The position numbers were made by a program, and so were the translations under genes. Positions 1-11,592 of a DNA stretch of 64,000 nt are shown in pieces. Numbering within the stretch: the first letter of the stretch is position 1; the number at the start of each line of letters is the position of its first letter. Origin of the DNA: Phallusia mammillata (lineage: Eukaryota; Chordata; Ascidiacea; Phlebobranchia; Ascidiidae); NCBI GenBank assembly GCA_003260075.1, contig QLIY01000904.1:1-64000 (forward strand), given 5' to 3'. The notes beneath the pieces are model-generated. The model made no database searches. It was not told the DNA's origin and saw nothing but the letters and a program-made list of their open reading frames with translations.

Positions 1-465
1 CAAATACCAACCAGGATGAACCAAACCACATTGCATAAAAAAATGTCCGATTTAGTCATTGTTTTAAAATTGGACCATCAGAAAAGCAAATCGATAATGT
101 TTCTGATGTCATAAGGATGCTAACACTCCCTAATAAAAGATCATAAAATTGCTATTAATTAATGCAAGTAGATCACCATCACAACTGAGATGTGATTGTT
201 TGCACTCATACTCACTTCTGGTGACAAGTGACCTAAAAAAAACCTTTTGGGACAACACATTGGGGTTATTGAGTGAAGCAGAACAGACTGCCATGACTGT
301 ATCTACTACCTGTAAAAGTTTCTTCCAAATCTATTTTAAATTAAGCTTTCATGCTAAAAGTACATGGACAAAGCTCAATAAAGTAGAAAAAATTGAGTAA
401 AATTCAATGTTTTGCAAATCCCAGGGAAATTGAACTACAAAAAAACCTTTGGTTAAATATGGTAC

Positions 466-1977
466 CTTGCTCCTTATCTTCAAACTCATCATCACTGAAA
501 TAAGGCGACGGTGCTTCTTTGTAATTTCCAAGCATCCTTTCTTTAAGCATTGCACCATTGTCAATAGGCCGACAGTCAGTTTTGCATCCAGAAAGAGTGA
601 TGCGAATTCTTTGTCGAAACAACCACCTTGCAAAATGAAAGTAAAATTATGTTGTAATGGAAAGAGAATTTTTTTTTTAAGTAGAAAACTCGGTGAACAC
701 AAAACAAAGTACTAAATAGGGAAAAAATCCTACTTGAAATTTCCTTGTGACAATTTGTCTAATGCTTCATCTAAATTCGTTGTGTATTTCGCTGGTAAAC
801 AAAGATGTCCTTCAGACCTAACAAAGGGTAAAAAGTCAATAAAAGTTTTACACCATTTTTCACCATGCCTTCATGAAAAAGGACAGCAAGAAAAAAGTTA
901 CAAAACAAATTAAAAGGTTACCTATCTGGTGCAGTGTTTATTCCAATCAGAGGTTTATGGCTGTTTTTAATTTTAGTTGCTGTGGACAAAAATGTTCCAT
1001 CACCACCAGCTGTTATTACAGCATCAGCCCATTCCACACATTCCTTAAAAATCCATTTTTGAGACCGTTTGGACATTCTTAAAATAACAGGTAAAAATGC
1101 AATAATGTACCTTCGTAAAAGAAGTATTTCCTCTTGAACTTATTTTAAATTCTATTCCTCTTTTCATTAGCACATTTTTTAAGTATTCCATATTTTTCAA
1201 GTGCTTGTTGTGTTTGGAAAGTAGAGCATGATAACTGGATCCACGAATTTTTAGCTAAAAACATACATGAGCCAAAAGTCACACAAACAGTTTTTCAAAA
1301 CTTAAAAAAAGCTTTAGAATTACCACTTCTTTGAATTGATCCTCCGAATAGTTTTCATATCTTTGTTTTTCAAATTCGTATCTTGTCATCTTTCCAATTA
1401 CAGCAACTTTTTTAAGTTTTAAATCCAGACCATTGTCAACAACATTTTTAAATTCCGAATCATCTTTATTGGTTTTAGAATGCTTGCAATGGGTTGATGA
1501 ACTGGCTGCCATTACACCAGTATGGTTTTTTTCACCTTAAAGAAAACATCATGTCGAATTACATATTTTTTTCGTTTTTTTAACAAAACTGAAAAATCTG
1601 TTACTAAACATTGCTATCAAACCTCAACATAACTGAAGTTGGTGATATATATTTAAATGCACATCTAATCATTTTAAAATAATTTCCTTATAAAATTGTT
1701 GGCTGTGCCTTAAAGCTGTGCATTCTGTTGACTTTAATGTCAATGTTCACAAATAACCAAAGACCGATAGTTCAATAAAACAATACTCACGAGTCAAAAC
1801 ACGTTCTCTTCGATGATGAACAGCAATGTTTCGAATTGCATTCTTTTTTCGCTGAGATGCATGGCAGACATAAAGACTGCTATTTAACGAACGGACAACA
1901 AACAACGTTGGTTTTTGAAAAAGGACTCTGACAAGATGGTTGCTTTGTGGGAGACTAGTCGCCCTTCGCATCGCCAT
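466..1977 (-). CDS. NADK2: NADK2-like mitochondrial NAD kinase, left copy, first six exons
   Basis: Exons in transcription order are 1791-1977 (start ATG at 1977), 1324-1535, 1111-1254, 922-1077, 734-817 and 466-626. They encode an Arg-rich, acid-poor N terminus typical of a mitochondrial transit peptide, the RYEFEKQRY motif, the nucleotide-kinase signature AGGDGT, then RSEGHLCLP and RQRIRI, all in the order of vertebrate NADK2. The last four exons of the complete copy would lie left of base 1, so this copy is cut by the window edge and its completeness is unknown. The exon-4 frame problem described for the right copy is present here too. Confidence 0.85.
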
Positions 1978-2647
1978 CACAACAGTTATTCGAGCATTTT
2001 TGTACGTTAATCAAAATCTGTTTGGCAACATAAACAAAACAAAACAGGGGAGAAATTGCCAGATTTACAAGGTAACTGCAGTGCATTATGATTAAAACCT
2101 TTTATAGTACTTCCAGTCTAACTCTTTGGTGTATGTATGTTTTAAAGCAAAAAATGTATTTGTGTGTGTGTTTGGTGTAAACTGTAAACCTATTGCAAAA
2201 CATTAAAAGCGCATTTGCAGCAAAAAAATATGTCAAAAATCATCTATCAGCCGCCAGAGGGCATATGTATTGTGTATGTCGGTATTTTTCGATCTGTTTA
2301 TCAGTTCTGCCAATTTAAAGTTTTAAATTGTAGAAATTGCAAATCTTCATTGTGGCGAAAGAGACATTTTTCCCCAGTGATCTTCACAATGCTACAGCAA
2401 AAACGCAATATTGAGCCTATGATAGGGTTGCCATACGTCAGGATTTTCCCTGACATGTCAAGGAATTTAGTGTTTAAATCTGCGTCAGGAAGAAATGTTA
2501 AAATGTACTTAAATGTCAGGAATTTAAGAAAAAAAACCATGTATATACTATGAAATTAATGTACCAACGGAGAAAGTTTAGTTAGCTGCAGCCGCGTCTA
2601 TAACATGAAACGTAACGATGTAAGTAAACTGACGGCGAGGGCAGGAA

Positions 2648-2754
2648 GTTGGCCGAATGGTCTGGCGCGCTTGACCCATATACAGACATAAAAAAAAACT
2701 TGATCGGGATTCGTCCCCGGGAGTGTCCTGGGTTCGAACCCCGTGAAAAAAAAA
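2648..2754 (+). mobile_element. tRNA-derived SINE, intact internal promoter
   Basis: An A-box-like segment (GGCCGAATGGTCTGGCGCG) is followed about 70 bp later by a good B box (GGTTCGAACCC) and an A-rich tail. Spacing and A box resemble a long-variable-arm (Leu/Ser type) tRNA. The sequence does not fold into a complete clover leaf, so it is a SINE and not a tRNA gene. Related copies lie at 9312, 11074 and 43051. Confidence 0.8.
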
Positions 2755-3072
2755 CGGACGGCGCGCATGTTAACGCAAAGGTTACTCTTTCGTTTTGCAG
2801 TGTGTGTGCGCGCGTAACAATACCTGTTTGTTACTAGTTGTCTAAAAATCCGCGTCTGAAGAAGACACAGCGTTTAATGCTACGTGGAAACGTAGAAAAT
2901 TTTATTTGTTGTACCTAATATGCAAGGTGTACTAACTAACAAAAAAAATCGAATGTCGTGAGACATAAAAACGGTTTTACAGTGGCATTATATTTCAAAT
3001 TTAAGTCGAGGTCTTCGTGGCTCCCCGTGTTTTTGATCTGTGTGAAATATGTCCGATTGGCGAAAATTAACG

Positions 3073-3439
3073 TAGCGGTTCTCAAACTGGGGTCCGAGAA
3101 AATGTGGATGTAATTCTGTATTCTTATTTGGCGTCAGTTTGTGCAACTGAATAAGAAAAATTAAAAGTGAGAATCGACCGTCTCCGTTGCGAAACAATAG
3201 GTTTTATTGCATGACAACTAACAAAAATGCAATTGTTTGCGCACAATTCTAATGTTTTTGTCTTGTCTGTGATGTCAGATTTGGATCTTTGTTATGCGCA
3301 ATTTTGCATAACTAGGTAAAATCCTGCAATCAACTTTCGTTTTTCGGAAATACACCTTCAGGCTTAAGGACCGCGAGTCCTCGAAATAATGGCAAAGGGA
3401 CCGTTTATAGAAAATAACGAAAAAGTTTGAGAACCACTG
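3073..3439. mobile_element. hAT MITE nested in the 2423-3500 element
   Basis: Ends are TAGCGGTTCTCAAAC and GTTTGAGAACCACTG, the classic CAGNGGTTCTCAA hAT terminus. Flanks aattaacg and ggttaacg match at six of eight positions, as expected for an aged 8-bp target duplication. No coding potential. Confidence 0.8.
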
Positions 3440-3744
3440 GGTTAACGCAACTGAGATAAATTTTGTCAGGGATTGTATTTTATAAAATATGGCAACCCTA
3501 GCCCATGATGATTTTTTTTTTCGTTTGTTTTCTGGGTCCTGTCTGTTTTATTTTAGTCTGTTGAATCATATTTTATCTTTTCGATTGGCTCAACCCATGG
3601 AGAACCACTGGGTTGCAGCAATGCTGCTCAAGCTTCCTGCTCTGGGAAACACAAGCGACCGAGATGGGATCAAAACCGAGAACCTTGTGAACACAATACA
3701 GTTACGATAACTACTCGGCAACCTTGGCGACTATCGTAGTTGTT

Positions 3745-3745
3745 N
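3745..3745. other. Ambiguous base (N) at the end of the duplicated block
   Basis: Homology between the left and right NADK2 blocks stops exactly here. To the left the sequence equals the region around 10507; to the right it is unrelated. A single N at a homology break is best read as an assembly join. Confidence 0.85.
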
Positions 3746-3896
3746 CTGTATAACTAGATAAACTGTATTTTGTATGTCGTCGTGCCAAAACTTAATTTAT
3801 GGTTAGTGCCCAATTCAAGCTTTTGTTTTGCTGACAGAAACATTTGGCTTGAAGAAATGTGTTAATTTTGTACCATTATTTTCCTCATTACCTACA

Positions 3897-4031
3897 ACCA
3901 AAGTTGGCTAAGACATGTTGCATTACTTACGGATGTGTCCGGAGGGGGGGGGGCACTACTATATTCCGCATTACGGTAACTATAACCAAAGTTGGCTAAG
4001 ACATGTTGCATTACTTACGGATGTGTCCGGA
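3897..4031. repeat. Direct repeat split by G10 (3944-3953)
   Basis: The 47 bp before the G run (3897-3943) recur at 3984-4031, preceded by about 30 bp of other sequence. The second copy continues past the point where the first is cut. Confidence 0.9.
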
Positions 4032-4680
4032 CCTTTTTGTACTTTTACCTTTTCTATCTGGACCTTTCACAAAACTAATTGAGTAGCCCTGGTCTAGGCC
4101 CTAGACTATCATTTCCTGCCTCTAATGTAAATACACGTTTTACAGGTAGTCAAGTTTTCTTGCCGATGTCGCAACACAAGAATGACAAGGGAGCAAAAAG
4201 GGGAAAGAAAACGGGTGTCTTCAAAGCAAAATTTGGACAACATCTTTAAATCCAAACTTCTTTCGACGCGACCCAAATTTGAAATTTAATTTTGTCGTTT
4301 CCCGAGACCCATATATATACCAAATCACAGTAGTATTTCAGAAGGATATATCTGTAAGACGCGGAAGCTGTTGGAAAAAATACTTCATGAAAGCACTCTG
4401 CTAGTTTCGGCCTAAAATATTCGGGCATTTGGCCAAACGTTTCAACTTGGCCCAAATCGTGGATGAGTTCGCTTTTGCCAAGCTCCTTGGCAGGAATTTT
4501 CGAACGCAAGCTCACTGTAAAGTTTTTGCAAAAATAAGGTGCTTTATGGCGTGTAACGATCGCGTTTTGCCGTTTGTCGTTGTGTAGTTAAATTACAATT
4601 GTGTGGATGACGTTTTTCATTATGGTAAATACAAACTAATTTCATTAAAAAGACCAATTAGTTGCATATTTTTGCACACC

Positions 4681-4876
4681 AAGCGGAGAAAGAGTTCACC
4701 CTAAAATCTTTTATTTGTCTATCGTCAGTTGACAGGCAAGCAACACATTTTGCACGTTAAGTTATCGTGCATGGGGGGGGGGTCAAGCGGAGAAAGAGTT
4801 CACCTTAAAATCTTTTATTTGTCTATCTTCAGTTGACAGGCAAGCAACACATTTTGCACGTTAAGTTATCGTGCAT
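4681..4876. repeat. Direct repeat split by G10 (4773-4782)
   Basis: The 92 bp at 4681-4772 recur at 4785-4876 with two mismatches. The G run lies between them and the second copy continues into new sequence. Confidence 0.95.
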
Positions 4877-5055
4877 AGAAAAACAACAAAACACGTCCCC
4901 AAAATACAAACAAGGCAAACATGACAAAAAATATCAGTGGAAGTAACAACACATACGTTGTCATACATACGCATGCTTTAATAATACGACCCGAACGGCG
5001 AAATTAATTTGTGTAAGGCAAGTCATGCAATGACCAAGCACTTATGTGTGACAAA

Positions 5056-8000
5056 CTAGTCTGACAAGTTGTCGTCTTCGTCTAAAACAACGGTTCGCAA
5101 AGCGTCCTGCGGTAGAATTTCGAAATGCGCTGTTGCCCCGTCGTTAAACGCAAAGGAAGTGTCGCCATCAATACAAAGCGTCGCATCCCAACAGCGTGAC
5201 CTGCGAACAAAACAAATAATAAATGCAATAAACAAAACAGGCTTTGATTTGTGCAATGTACTGTCTATGTAACAAATTTCAAACTAATTTGCAATTATTA
5301 CCAACGCATTAAGTAACCCTACTTTTAGTTTGACGACGTGTTTTTAACTTTCTGTTACTTGTTTCCAAACTAATTAATTAAGAAGCAAATGCTTCTGACT
5401 CAAAATCAGTAGACACTGGGGGGGGGGGCACTAAAAGCATTTTTCTCTAGTTTGGTTAACACAGTGTACACGAGCACAAAAGCATAAATGTAACGAGGAC
5501 GAAAAAACAGACGCACGGCGGAAAAAAGGAGGAAAGGTGAGAGGCGTAAAACGGAAAAAGATAACGAGATTATTGTTTCCAAACTATGCATTTACCAATT
5601 GAACAATCATTATTACCATACATGTTAAAACAACAGTGTGCAGTTAGCCAATACAGTACATCATTAACAATTTGTAGCCTACATAAGTACAATATTTTTC
5701 TGGATTTGTATCCTACAAGTGTTGTTTGTGTAACTTACCTAATTACGGGGGGGGGGGCAATTATTACCAACGGTTGAAGTAACCCTATTTTAAAGTTTGA
5801 GGACGTGTTTTTTTTCTTTATTTACCAATTGAACAATCATATACCATACATGTTAAAACAACAGTGTGCAGTTAGCCAATACAGTACACCATTAACAATT
5901 TGTAGCCTTCATAAGTACAATATTTTTCTGGATTTGTAGCCTACAAGTGTTGTTTGTGTAACTTACCTAATTACAAGGCTTTTAGCCCAACCATAAGGCT
6001 GATTGCAGAAATAGACTTTGTTTTGCATTGGATCTCTCACAGAAAATAGCATTTGAGGTTCATTTGGTTTAAAAATAAAAGAATGAGCGAACTCTTCAGT
6101 GGCTGAAAAATATTAAAAGATCACATTTGAATGGAAACTTCACAACATTAAACAGAAAATCGCCATGACCCACCTTCATTAATTACTGTACTCTCCAATT
6201 GCTTTAATAGTTTGTTCGGATGTTTTTTACTTTGAAGTTTTTGTGCTATGTTAAGTAACGTATGCACAGATGAGGAGTGAAGGCGGCATATGTTATATGA
6301 CCAAGCAGTTGACCCTGTGCCAGTGCAAATGCACACACCAGAACTCTTCTGCTTTTCTGGCACCTTGTCATCTACTTGGATTTCATACAGTGAAGGGCTT
6401 GACAAAAATGGAAATAGTTGAATTTTACATAAAAGCCAGTCAAAGTTTGTTTGTTGGGCAAAAAACACTTACACGGATGCAATTGACTCCCCCATGAAGA
6501 TCTCATTTAATGCAAGTACAGGTAGGACCTCTTTAAATGGGTGCTTTGTTAAAACACTGCTTGAAGTTGATTCTGCAGATACCAAAAATTTAGACAAAAG
6601 AAATTCAGAATGAGTATGGTGGCAGGGGTGAGGCTACCATTCAAATACCAACCAGGATGAACCAAACCACATTGCATAAAAAAATGTCCAATTTAGTCAC
6701 TGTTTTAAAATTGGACCGTCAGAAAAGCAAATCGATAATGTTTCTGATGTCATAAGGATGCTACCACTCCCTAATAAAAGATCATAAAATTGCTATTAGT
6801 TAATGCAAGTAGATCATCATCACAACTGAGATGTGATTGTTTGCACTCATACTCCCTTCTGGTGACAAGTGGCCTAAAAAAACTTTTTGAACAACACAGT
6901 TGCCATTAGGGATTTTGAGTGAAGCAGAACAGACTGCCGTGACTGTATCTACTACCTGTAAAAGTTTCTTCCCTAATCTATTTCATATTAAGCTTTCATT
7001 CTAAAAGTACATGGACAAAGTTCAATAAAGTAGAAAAAATTGAGTAAAATTCAATGTTTTGCAAATCCCAGGGAAATTGAACTACAAAAAAACCTTTGGT
7101 TAAATATGGTACCTTGCTCCTTATCTTCAAACTCATCATCACTGAAATAAGGCGACGGTGCTTCTTTGTAATTTCCAAGCATCCTTTCTTTAAGCATTGC
7201 ACCATTGTCAATAGGCCGACAGTCAGTTTTGCATCCAGAAAGAGTGATGCGAATTCTTTGTCGAAACAACCACCTTGCAAAATGAAAGTAAAATTATGTT
7301 GTAATGGAAAGAGAATTTTTTTTTTAAGTAGAAAACTCGGTGAACACAAAACAAAGTACTAAATAGGGAAAAAATCCTACTTGAAATTTCCTTGTGACAA
7401 TTTGTCTAATGCTTCATCTAAATTCGTTGTGTATTTCGCTGGTAAACAAAGATGTCCTTCAGACCTAACAAAGGGTAAAAAGTCAATAAAAGTTTTACAC
7501 CATTTTTCACCATGCCTTCATGAAAAAGGACAGCAAGAAAAAAGTTACAAAACAAATTAAAAAGTTACCTATCTGGTGCAGTGTTTATTCCAATCAGAGG
7601 TTTATGGCTGTTTTTAATTTTAGTTGCTGTGGACAAAAATGTTCCATCACCACCAGCTGTTATTACAGCATCAGCCCATTCCACACATTCCTTAAAAATC
7701 CATTTTTGAGACCGTTTGGACATTCTTAAAATAACATGTAAAAATGCAATAATGTACCTTCGTAAAAGAAGTATTTCCTCTTGAACTTATTTTAAATTCT
7801 ATTCCTCTTTTCATTAGCACATTTTTTAAGTATTCCATATTTTTCAAGTGCTTGTTGTGTTTGGAAAGTAGAGCATGATAACTGGATCCACGAATTTTTA
7901 GCTAAAAACATACATGAGCCAAAAGTCACACAAACAGTTTTTCAAAACTTAAAAAAAGCTTTAGAATTACCACTTCTTTGAATTGATCCTCCGAATAGTT

Positions 8001-8641
8001 TTCATATCTTTGTTTTTCAAATTCGTATCTTGTCATCTTTCCAATTACAGCAACTTTTTTAAGTTTTAAATCCAGACCATTGTCAACAACATTTTTAAAT
8101 TCCGAATCATCTTTATTGGTTTTAGAATGCTTGCAATGGGTTGATGAACTGGCTGCCATTACACCAGTATGGGTTTTTTCACCTTAAAGAAAACATCATG
8201 TCGAATTACATATTTTTTTTTGTTTTTTTAACAAAACTGAAAAATCTGTTACTAAACATTACTATCAAACCTCAACATAACTGAAGTTGGTGATATATAT
8301 TTAAATGCACATCTAATCATTATTTAAATGCACATCTAATCAATAATTTCCTTATAAAATTGTTGGCTGTGCCTTAAAGCTGTGCATTGTGTTGACTTTA
8401 ATGTCAATGTTCACAAATAACCAAAGACCGATAGTTCAATAAAACAATACTCACGAGTCAAAACACGTTCTCTTCGATGATGAACAGCAATGTTTCGAAT
8501 TGCATTCTTTTTTCGCTGAGATGCATGGCAGACATAAAGACTGCTATTTAACGAACGGACAACAAACAACGTTGGTTTTTGAAAAAGGACTCTGACAAGA
8601 TGGTTGCTTTGTGGGAGACTAGTCGCCCTTCGCATCGCCAT
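5056..8641 (-). CDS. NADK2: NADK2-like mitochondrial NAD kinase, right copy, complete
   Basis: NADK2 phosphorylates NAD+ to NADP+ in mitochondria. The ten exons, in order, are 8455-8641, 7971-8182, 7758-7901, 7569-7724, 7381-7464, 7113-7273, 6473-6572, 6174-6397, 5967-6102 and 5056-5200. Except at exons 3 to 4, all join in frame at GT-AG borders. Recognisable family segments are RYEFEKQRY, AGGDGT (catalytic nucleotide-binding motif), RSEGHLCLP, RQRIRI, LNEIFMGES, EKQKSSG, CTGTGSTAWS and RSRCWDA, close to the vertebrate protein in order and spacing. The first 40 residues are rich in Arg and Ser with no acidic residue, as in a mitochondrial presequence. ATG at 8641 is the first in-frame Met. 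Exons 3 and 4 are separated by only 33 bp, and exon 4 needs one base fewer in a T5 tract to stay open; both copies share this. The 3' half also contains a local duplication at 5591-5974. Confidence 0.9.
5418..5428. repeat. G11 run without an obvious repeated flank
   Basis: Eleven G residues interrupt AT-rich sequence downstream of the NADK2 penultimate exon. Unlike the other short runs, I see no clear copy of the left flank to its right. It may pair with the junction at 5747, since sequence right of that run restarts near 5293. Confidence 0.7.
5591..5974. repeat. Direct repeat split by G11 (5747-5757) at the edge of a NADK2 exon
   Basis: The sequence at 5591-5746 recurs at 5821-5974. The left copy is cut a few bases into NADK2 exon 9; the right copy carries the whole exon. 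Sequence right after the G run resembles 5293-5370, so the junction jumps back over about 450 bp with a deletion. Confidence 0.85.
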
Positions 8642-9311
8642 CACAACAGTTATTCGAGCATTTTTGTACGTTAATCAAAATCTGTTTGGCAACATAAACA
8701 AAACAAAACAGGGGAGAAATTGCCAGATTTACAAGGTAACTGCAGTGCATTATGATTAAAATCTTTTATAGTACTTCCAGTCTAACTCTTTCGTGTATGT
8801 ATGTTTTAAAGCAAAAAATGTATTTGTGTGTGTGTTTGGTGTAAACTGTAAACCTATTGCAAAACATTAAAAGCGCATTTGCAGCAAAAAAATATGTCAA
8901 AAATCATCTATCAGCCGCCAGAGGGCATATGTATTGTGTATGTCGGTATTTTTCGAACTGTTTATCAGTTCTGCCAATTTAAAGTTTTAAATTGTAGAAA
9001 TTGCAAATCTTCATTGTGGCGAAAGAGACATTTTTCCCCAGTGATCTTCACAATGCTACAGCAAAAACGCAATATTGAGCCTATGATAGGGTTGCCATAC
9101 GTCAGGATTTTCCCTGACATGTCAAGGAATTTAGTGTTTAAATCTGCGTCAGGAAGAAATGTTAAAATGTACTTAAATGTCAGGAATTTAAGAAAAAAAA
9201 CCATGTATATACTATGAAATTAATGTACCAACGGAGAAAGTTTAGTTAGCTGCAGCCGCGTCTATAACATGAAACGTAACGATGTAAGTAAACTGACGGC
9301 GAGGGCAGGAA

Positions 9312-9380
9312 GTTGGCCGAATGGTCTGGCGCGCTTGACCCATATACAGACATAAAAAAAAACTTGATCGGGATTCGTCC

Positions 9381-9382
<2 letters not shown>
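9312..9382 (+). mobile_element. tRNA-derived SINE, B box lost to a G run
   Basis: The A-box half is identical to the left copy at 2648. From 9383 the sequence is G only, and the B box, A-rich tail and a few flanking bases seen in the left copy are absent. Confidence 0.85.

Positions 9383-9459
<77 letters not shown>
9383..9459. repeat. 77-nt G run replacing about 37 bp present in the other copy
   Basis: The left copy has ordinary SINE sequence here (about 2720-2757). The flanks match on both sides, so the run is a replacement and not ancestral sequence. It starts within a natural GGG. Confidence 0.95.
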
Positions 9460-9461
<2 letters not shown>

Positions 9462-10237
9462 GGCGCGCATGTTAACGCAAAGGTTACTCTTTCGTTTTGC
9501 AGTGTGTGTGCGCGCGTAACAATACCTGTTTGTTACTAGTTGTCTAAAAATCCGCGTCTGAAGAAGACACAGCGTTTAATGCTACGTGGAAACGTAGAAA
9601 ATTTTATTTGTTTTAACTGTGTACCTAATATGCAAGGTACTATAACTAACAAAAAAATCGAATGTCGTGAGACATAAAAACGGTTTTACAGTGGCATTAT
9701 ATTTCAAATTTAAGTCGAGGTCTTCGTGGCTCCCCGTGTTTTTGATCTGTGTGAAATTTGTCCGATTGGCGAAAATTAACGTAGCGGTTCTCAAACTGGG
9801 GTCCGAGAAAATGTGGATGTAATTCTGTATTCTTATTTGGCGTCAGTTTGTGCAACTGAATAAGAAAAATTAAAAGTGAGAATCGACCGTCTCCGTTGCG
9901 AAACAATAGGCTTTATTGCATGACAACTAACAAAAATACAATTGTTTGCGCACAATTCTAATGTTTTTGTCTTGTCTGTGATGTCAGATTTGGATCTTTG
10001 TTATGCGCAATTTTGCATAACTAGGTAAAATCCTGCAATCAACTTTCGTTTTTCGGAAATACACCTTCAGGCTTAAGGACCGCGAGTCCTCGAAATAATG
10101 GCAAAGGGACCGTTTATAGAAAATAACGAAAAAGTTTGAGAACCACTGGGTTAACGCAACTGAGATAAATTTTGTCAGGGATTGTATTTTATAAAATATG
10201 GCAACCCTATCCTATGATGTTTGTTTTGTTCGTTTGT

Positions 10238-10238
10238 N
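10238..10238. other. Ambiguous base (N) between two versions of the same flank
   Basis: The element end and adjacent 8-bp duplication appear once before the N and again after it with small differences. This is the pattern of two overlapping, slightly different contig ends placed in series. Confidence 0.85.
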
Positions 10239-10507
10239 ATTTTATAAAATATGGCAACCCTAGCCCATGATGATTTTTTTTTTCGTTTGTTTTCTGGGTC
10301 CTGTCTGTTTTATTTTAGTCTGTTGAATCATATTTTATCTTTTCGATTGGCTCAACCCATGGAGAACCACTGGGTTGCAGCAATGCTGCTCAAGCTTCCT
10401 GCTCTGGGAAACACAAGCGACCGAGATGGGATCAAAACCGAGAACCTTGTGAACACAATACGGTTACGATAACTACTCGGCAACCTTGGCGACTATCGTA
10501 GTTGTTA

Positions 10508-11592
10508 GTTATTGTGAAAAACGTGAGGTTTGAGTTAGAATGGGTGCAACAAGAATAACCCTTTGTTGTAATGACAATATGATATTTATGTTACTTTGAC
10601 GAATTTATCGAAACTTTATAAAATTCAAAAACAAAGTCAAATAGTTTGTGCTGCAGCCTACTCACATTAGGCTAATAGGCTAGCCTACATTAAACTTGAT
10701 CCAATTAAACTAGTCCTCTTTTCTATATTTAACTTGCACGTACGAATCTGCCAACATTTTTACACTGTTCAGGTTTTCTAATACTGTTTAAGTTTTTGTA
10801 CAGTACAAAAAAGTGAAAATAGAAAAGAACAACAACATCGCGTTTCGGAGCGATTACCGGCCACCCAACCTAGTAGGCTATAGTTTTCAAACGGATCCCA
10901 CTTGTGGAGGAACTTTTAATTCCTGGAAGGAAATTCGTCCCGCAGCGGAAACGGGGAGGAAAAACTTTAAAAGCTTTGGTGTTTTTATTACTTGTTTATT
11001 TAACAAACGAAAAACCGCAAAACAAGAACCAGGAACGTGAACTACTTTAATTGTCGTTCAGGCACACACCAACCTTTTTTTTCACGGGGCTCGAATCCCG
11101 ATCAGTTTTTTTAAGTCTGTGTGTGGGTCAGGCGCGCCAGACCATAAGCATATTTTGCAGGGACTTCTGTTGGGGAGAAAATGGCCGTGGTTTGGTTAGG
11201 AATTAGGATTGTAACGACAACTTTGTGAACCACTGACCTAACCAAAGCTCGCCAGTGTCAGGAGTGCATAACCTGCTGCCGTTAGGCCGTGTATGCGACC
11301 GTGAACCCTTGAAACTTACATGTTCACCAAACAAGAAACCAAGCAGTTGATTTCAAGCCATAGCCTGATAAAGGAAATTTGTTCGGATTACACCGAGAGG
11401 GCAATTTCAGTCACTTTATACATTAAAAGCGGTTTTACGCCTAAATTCCGGATTTCTGAAAGCTCTAAGCCAGACCAAACTCGTGTGTGCATGGTTGAGG
11501 AAGGAGAGGGGTTGTGCCTCTATCAGTTAATAAAAAAACACTGACGGAAAACTGCGTCGCTGTTTGCCGTATTTGTTGCCTACCGTTTACCC
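10508..11592. other. Intergenic DNA, one SINE, no recognised gene
   Basis: AT-rich spacer between the duplicated NADK2 block and the hAT element at 11593. It holds the minus-strand SINE at 11074-11149. Short open frames here (for example 10813-11040) show no family motif and no matching exon chain. Confidence 0.6.
11074..11149 (-). mobile_element. tRNA-derived SINE, minus strand
   Basis: On the minus strand it reads GGTCTGGCGCGCCTGACCCA, then a short A-rich stretch, GATCGGGATTCGAGCCCCG and an A tail. It matches the 2648 copy with part of the middle deleted. Confidence 0.7.

Larger units (their letters stand above)
2423..3500. mobile_element. hAT-like non-autonomous element with nested insertions (left copy)
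   Basis: Perfect 13-bp terminal inverted repeats (TAGGGTTGCCATA at the left, its complement at the right) are flanked by near-matching 8-bp duplications, gcctatga at 2415-2422 and gcccatga at 3501-3508. An 8-bp duplication is the hAT signature. The interior carries a tRNA-like SINE (2648-2754) and a second hAT MITE (3073-3439), so it is a composite. No transposase reading frame is visible. Confidence 0.8.
1..3744. repeat. Left copy of a large duplicated block (NADK2 5' part plus upstream DNA)
   Basis: This block matches 6648-10507 almost base for base, with a few substitutions and small indels. One example is a 21-bp local repeat near 8320 that is absent near 1670. The match begins at or before the window edge and stops exactly at a single N at 3745. 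Both copies carry the same NADK2 exons and the same nested mobile elements, so the duplication is younger than those insertions. It could be a recent tandem duplication or two haplotypes placed in series. The N at the end of the homology favours the second. Confidence 0.9.
3746..5055. other. Region downstream of the complete NADK2 copy, no recognised gene
   Basis: This stretch contains two homopolymer-junction duplications (3897-4031 and 4681-4876). It also has one unassigned minus-strand frame of 89 codons at 4246-4515, which has no recognisable motif or supporting exons. Nothing else can be supported. Confidence 0.6.
9087..10209. mobile_element. hAT-like element, right copy, with a doubled end across an N
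   Basis: Same element as 2423-3500, with left duplication gcctatga and right tcctatga. After 28 bp and an N at 10238, the last 20 or so bases of the element recur (10239-10261) followed by a different version of the flank. The two flank versions look allelic. The nested hAT MITE is at 9782-10148. Confidence 0.75.
6648..10507. repeat. Right copy of the large duplicated block
   Basis: Counterpart of 1-3744, with the same NADK2 5' exons, upstream DNA and nested elements. Differences are a 77-G run at 9383-9459 in place of part of the SINE, a small tandem repeat near 8320, an N at 10238 and scattered substitutions. Homology ends at the base equivalent to the N at 3745. Confidence 0.9.

Noticed and set aside
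349-702. Separate 117-codon minus-strand protein
   Set aside because: It is an out-of-frame reading over NADK2 exon 6 and its introns; the exon frame matches NADK2 instead.
2648-2754. Possible functional tRNA gene
   Set aside because: A and B boxes are present but no complete clover leaf can be formed, and related copies have A tails and variable middles, as in SINEs.
4246-4515. 89-codon minus-strand open frame downstream of NADK2
   Set aside because: The composition looks protein-like, but there is no family motif or compatible splice partner.
9246-9519. Open frames rich in poly-Pro or poly-Gly across the 77-G run
   Set aside because: They exist only because of the homopolymer. The same locus in the other copy has no such frame.
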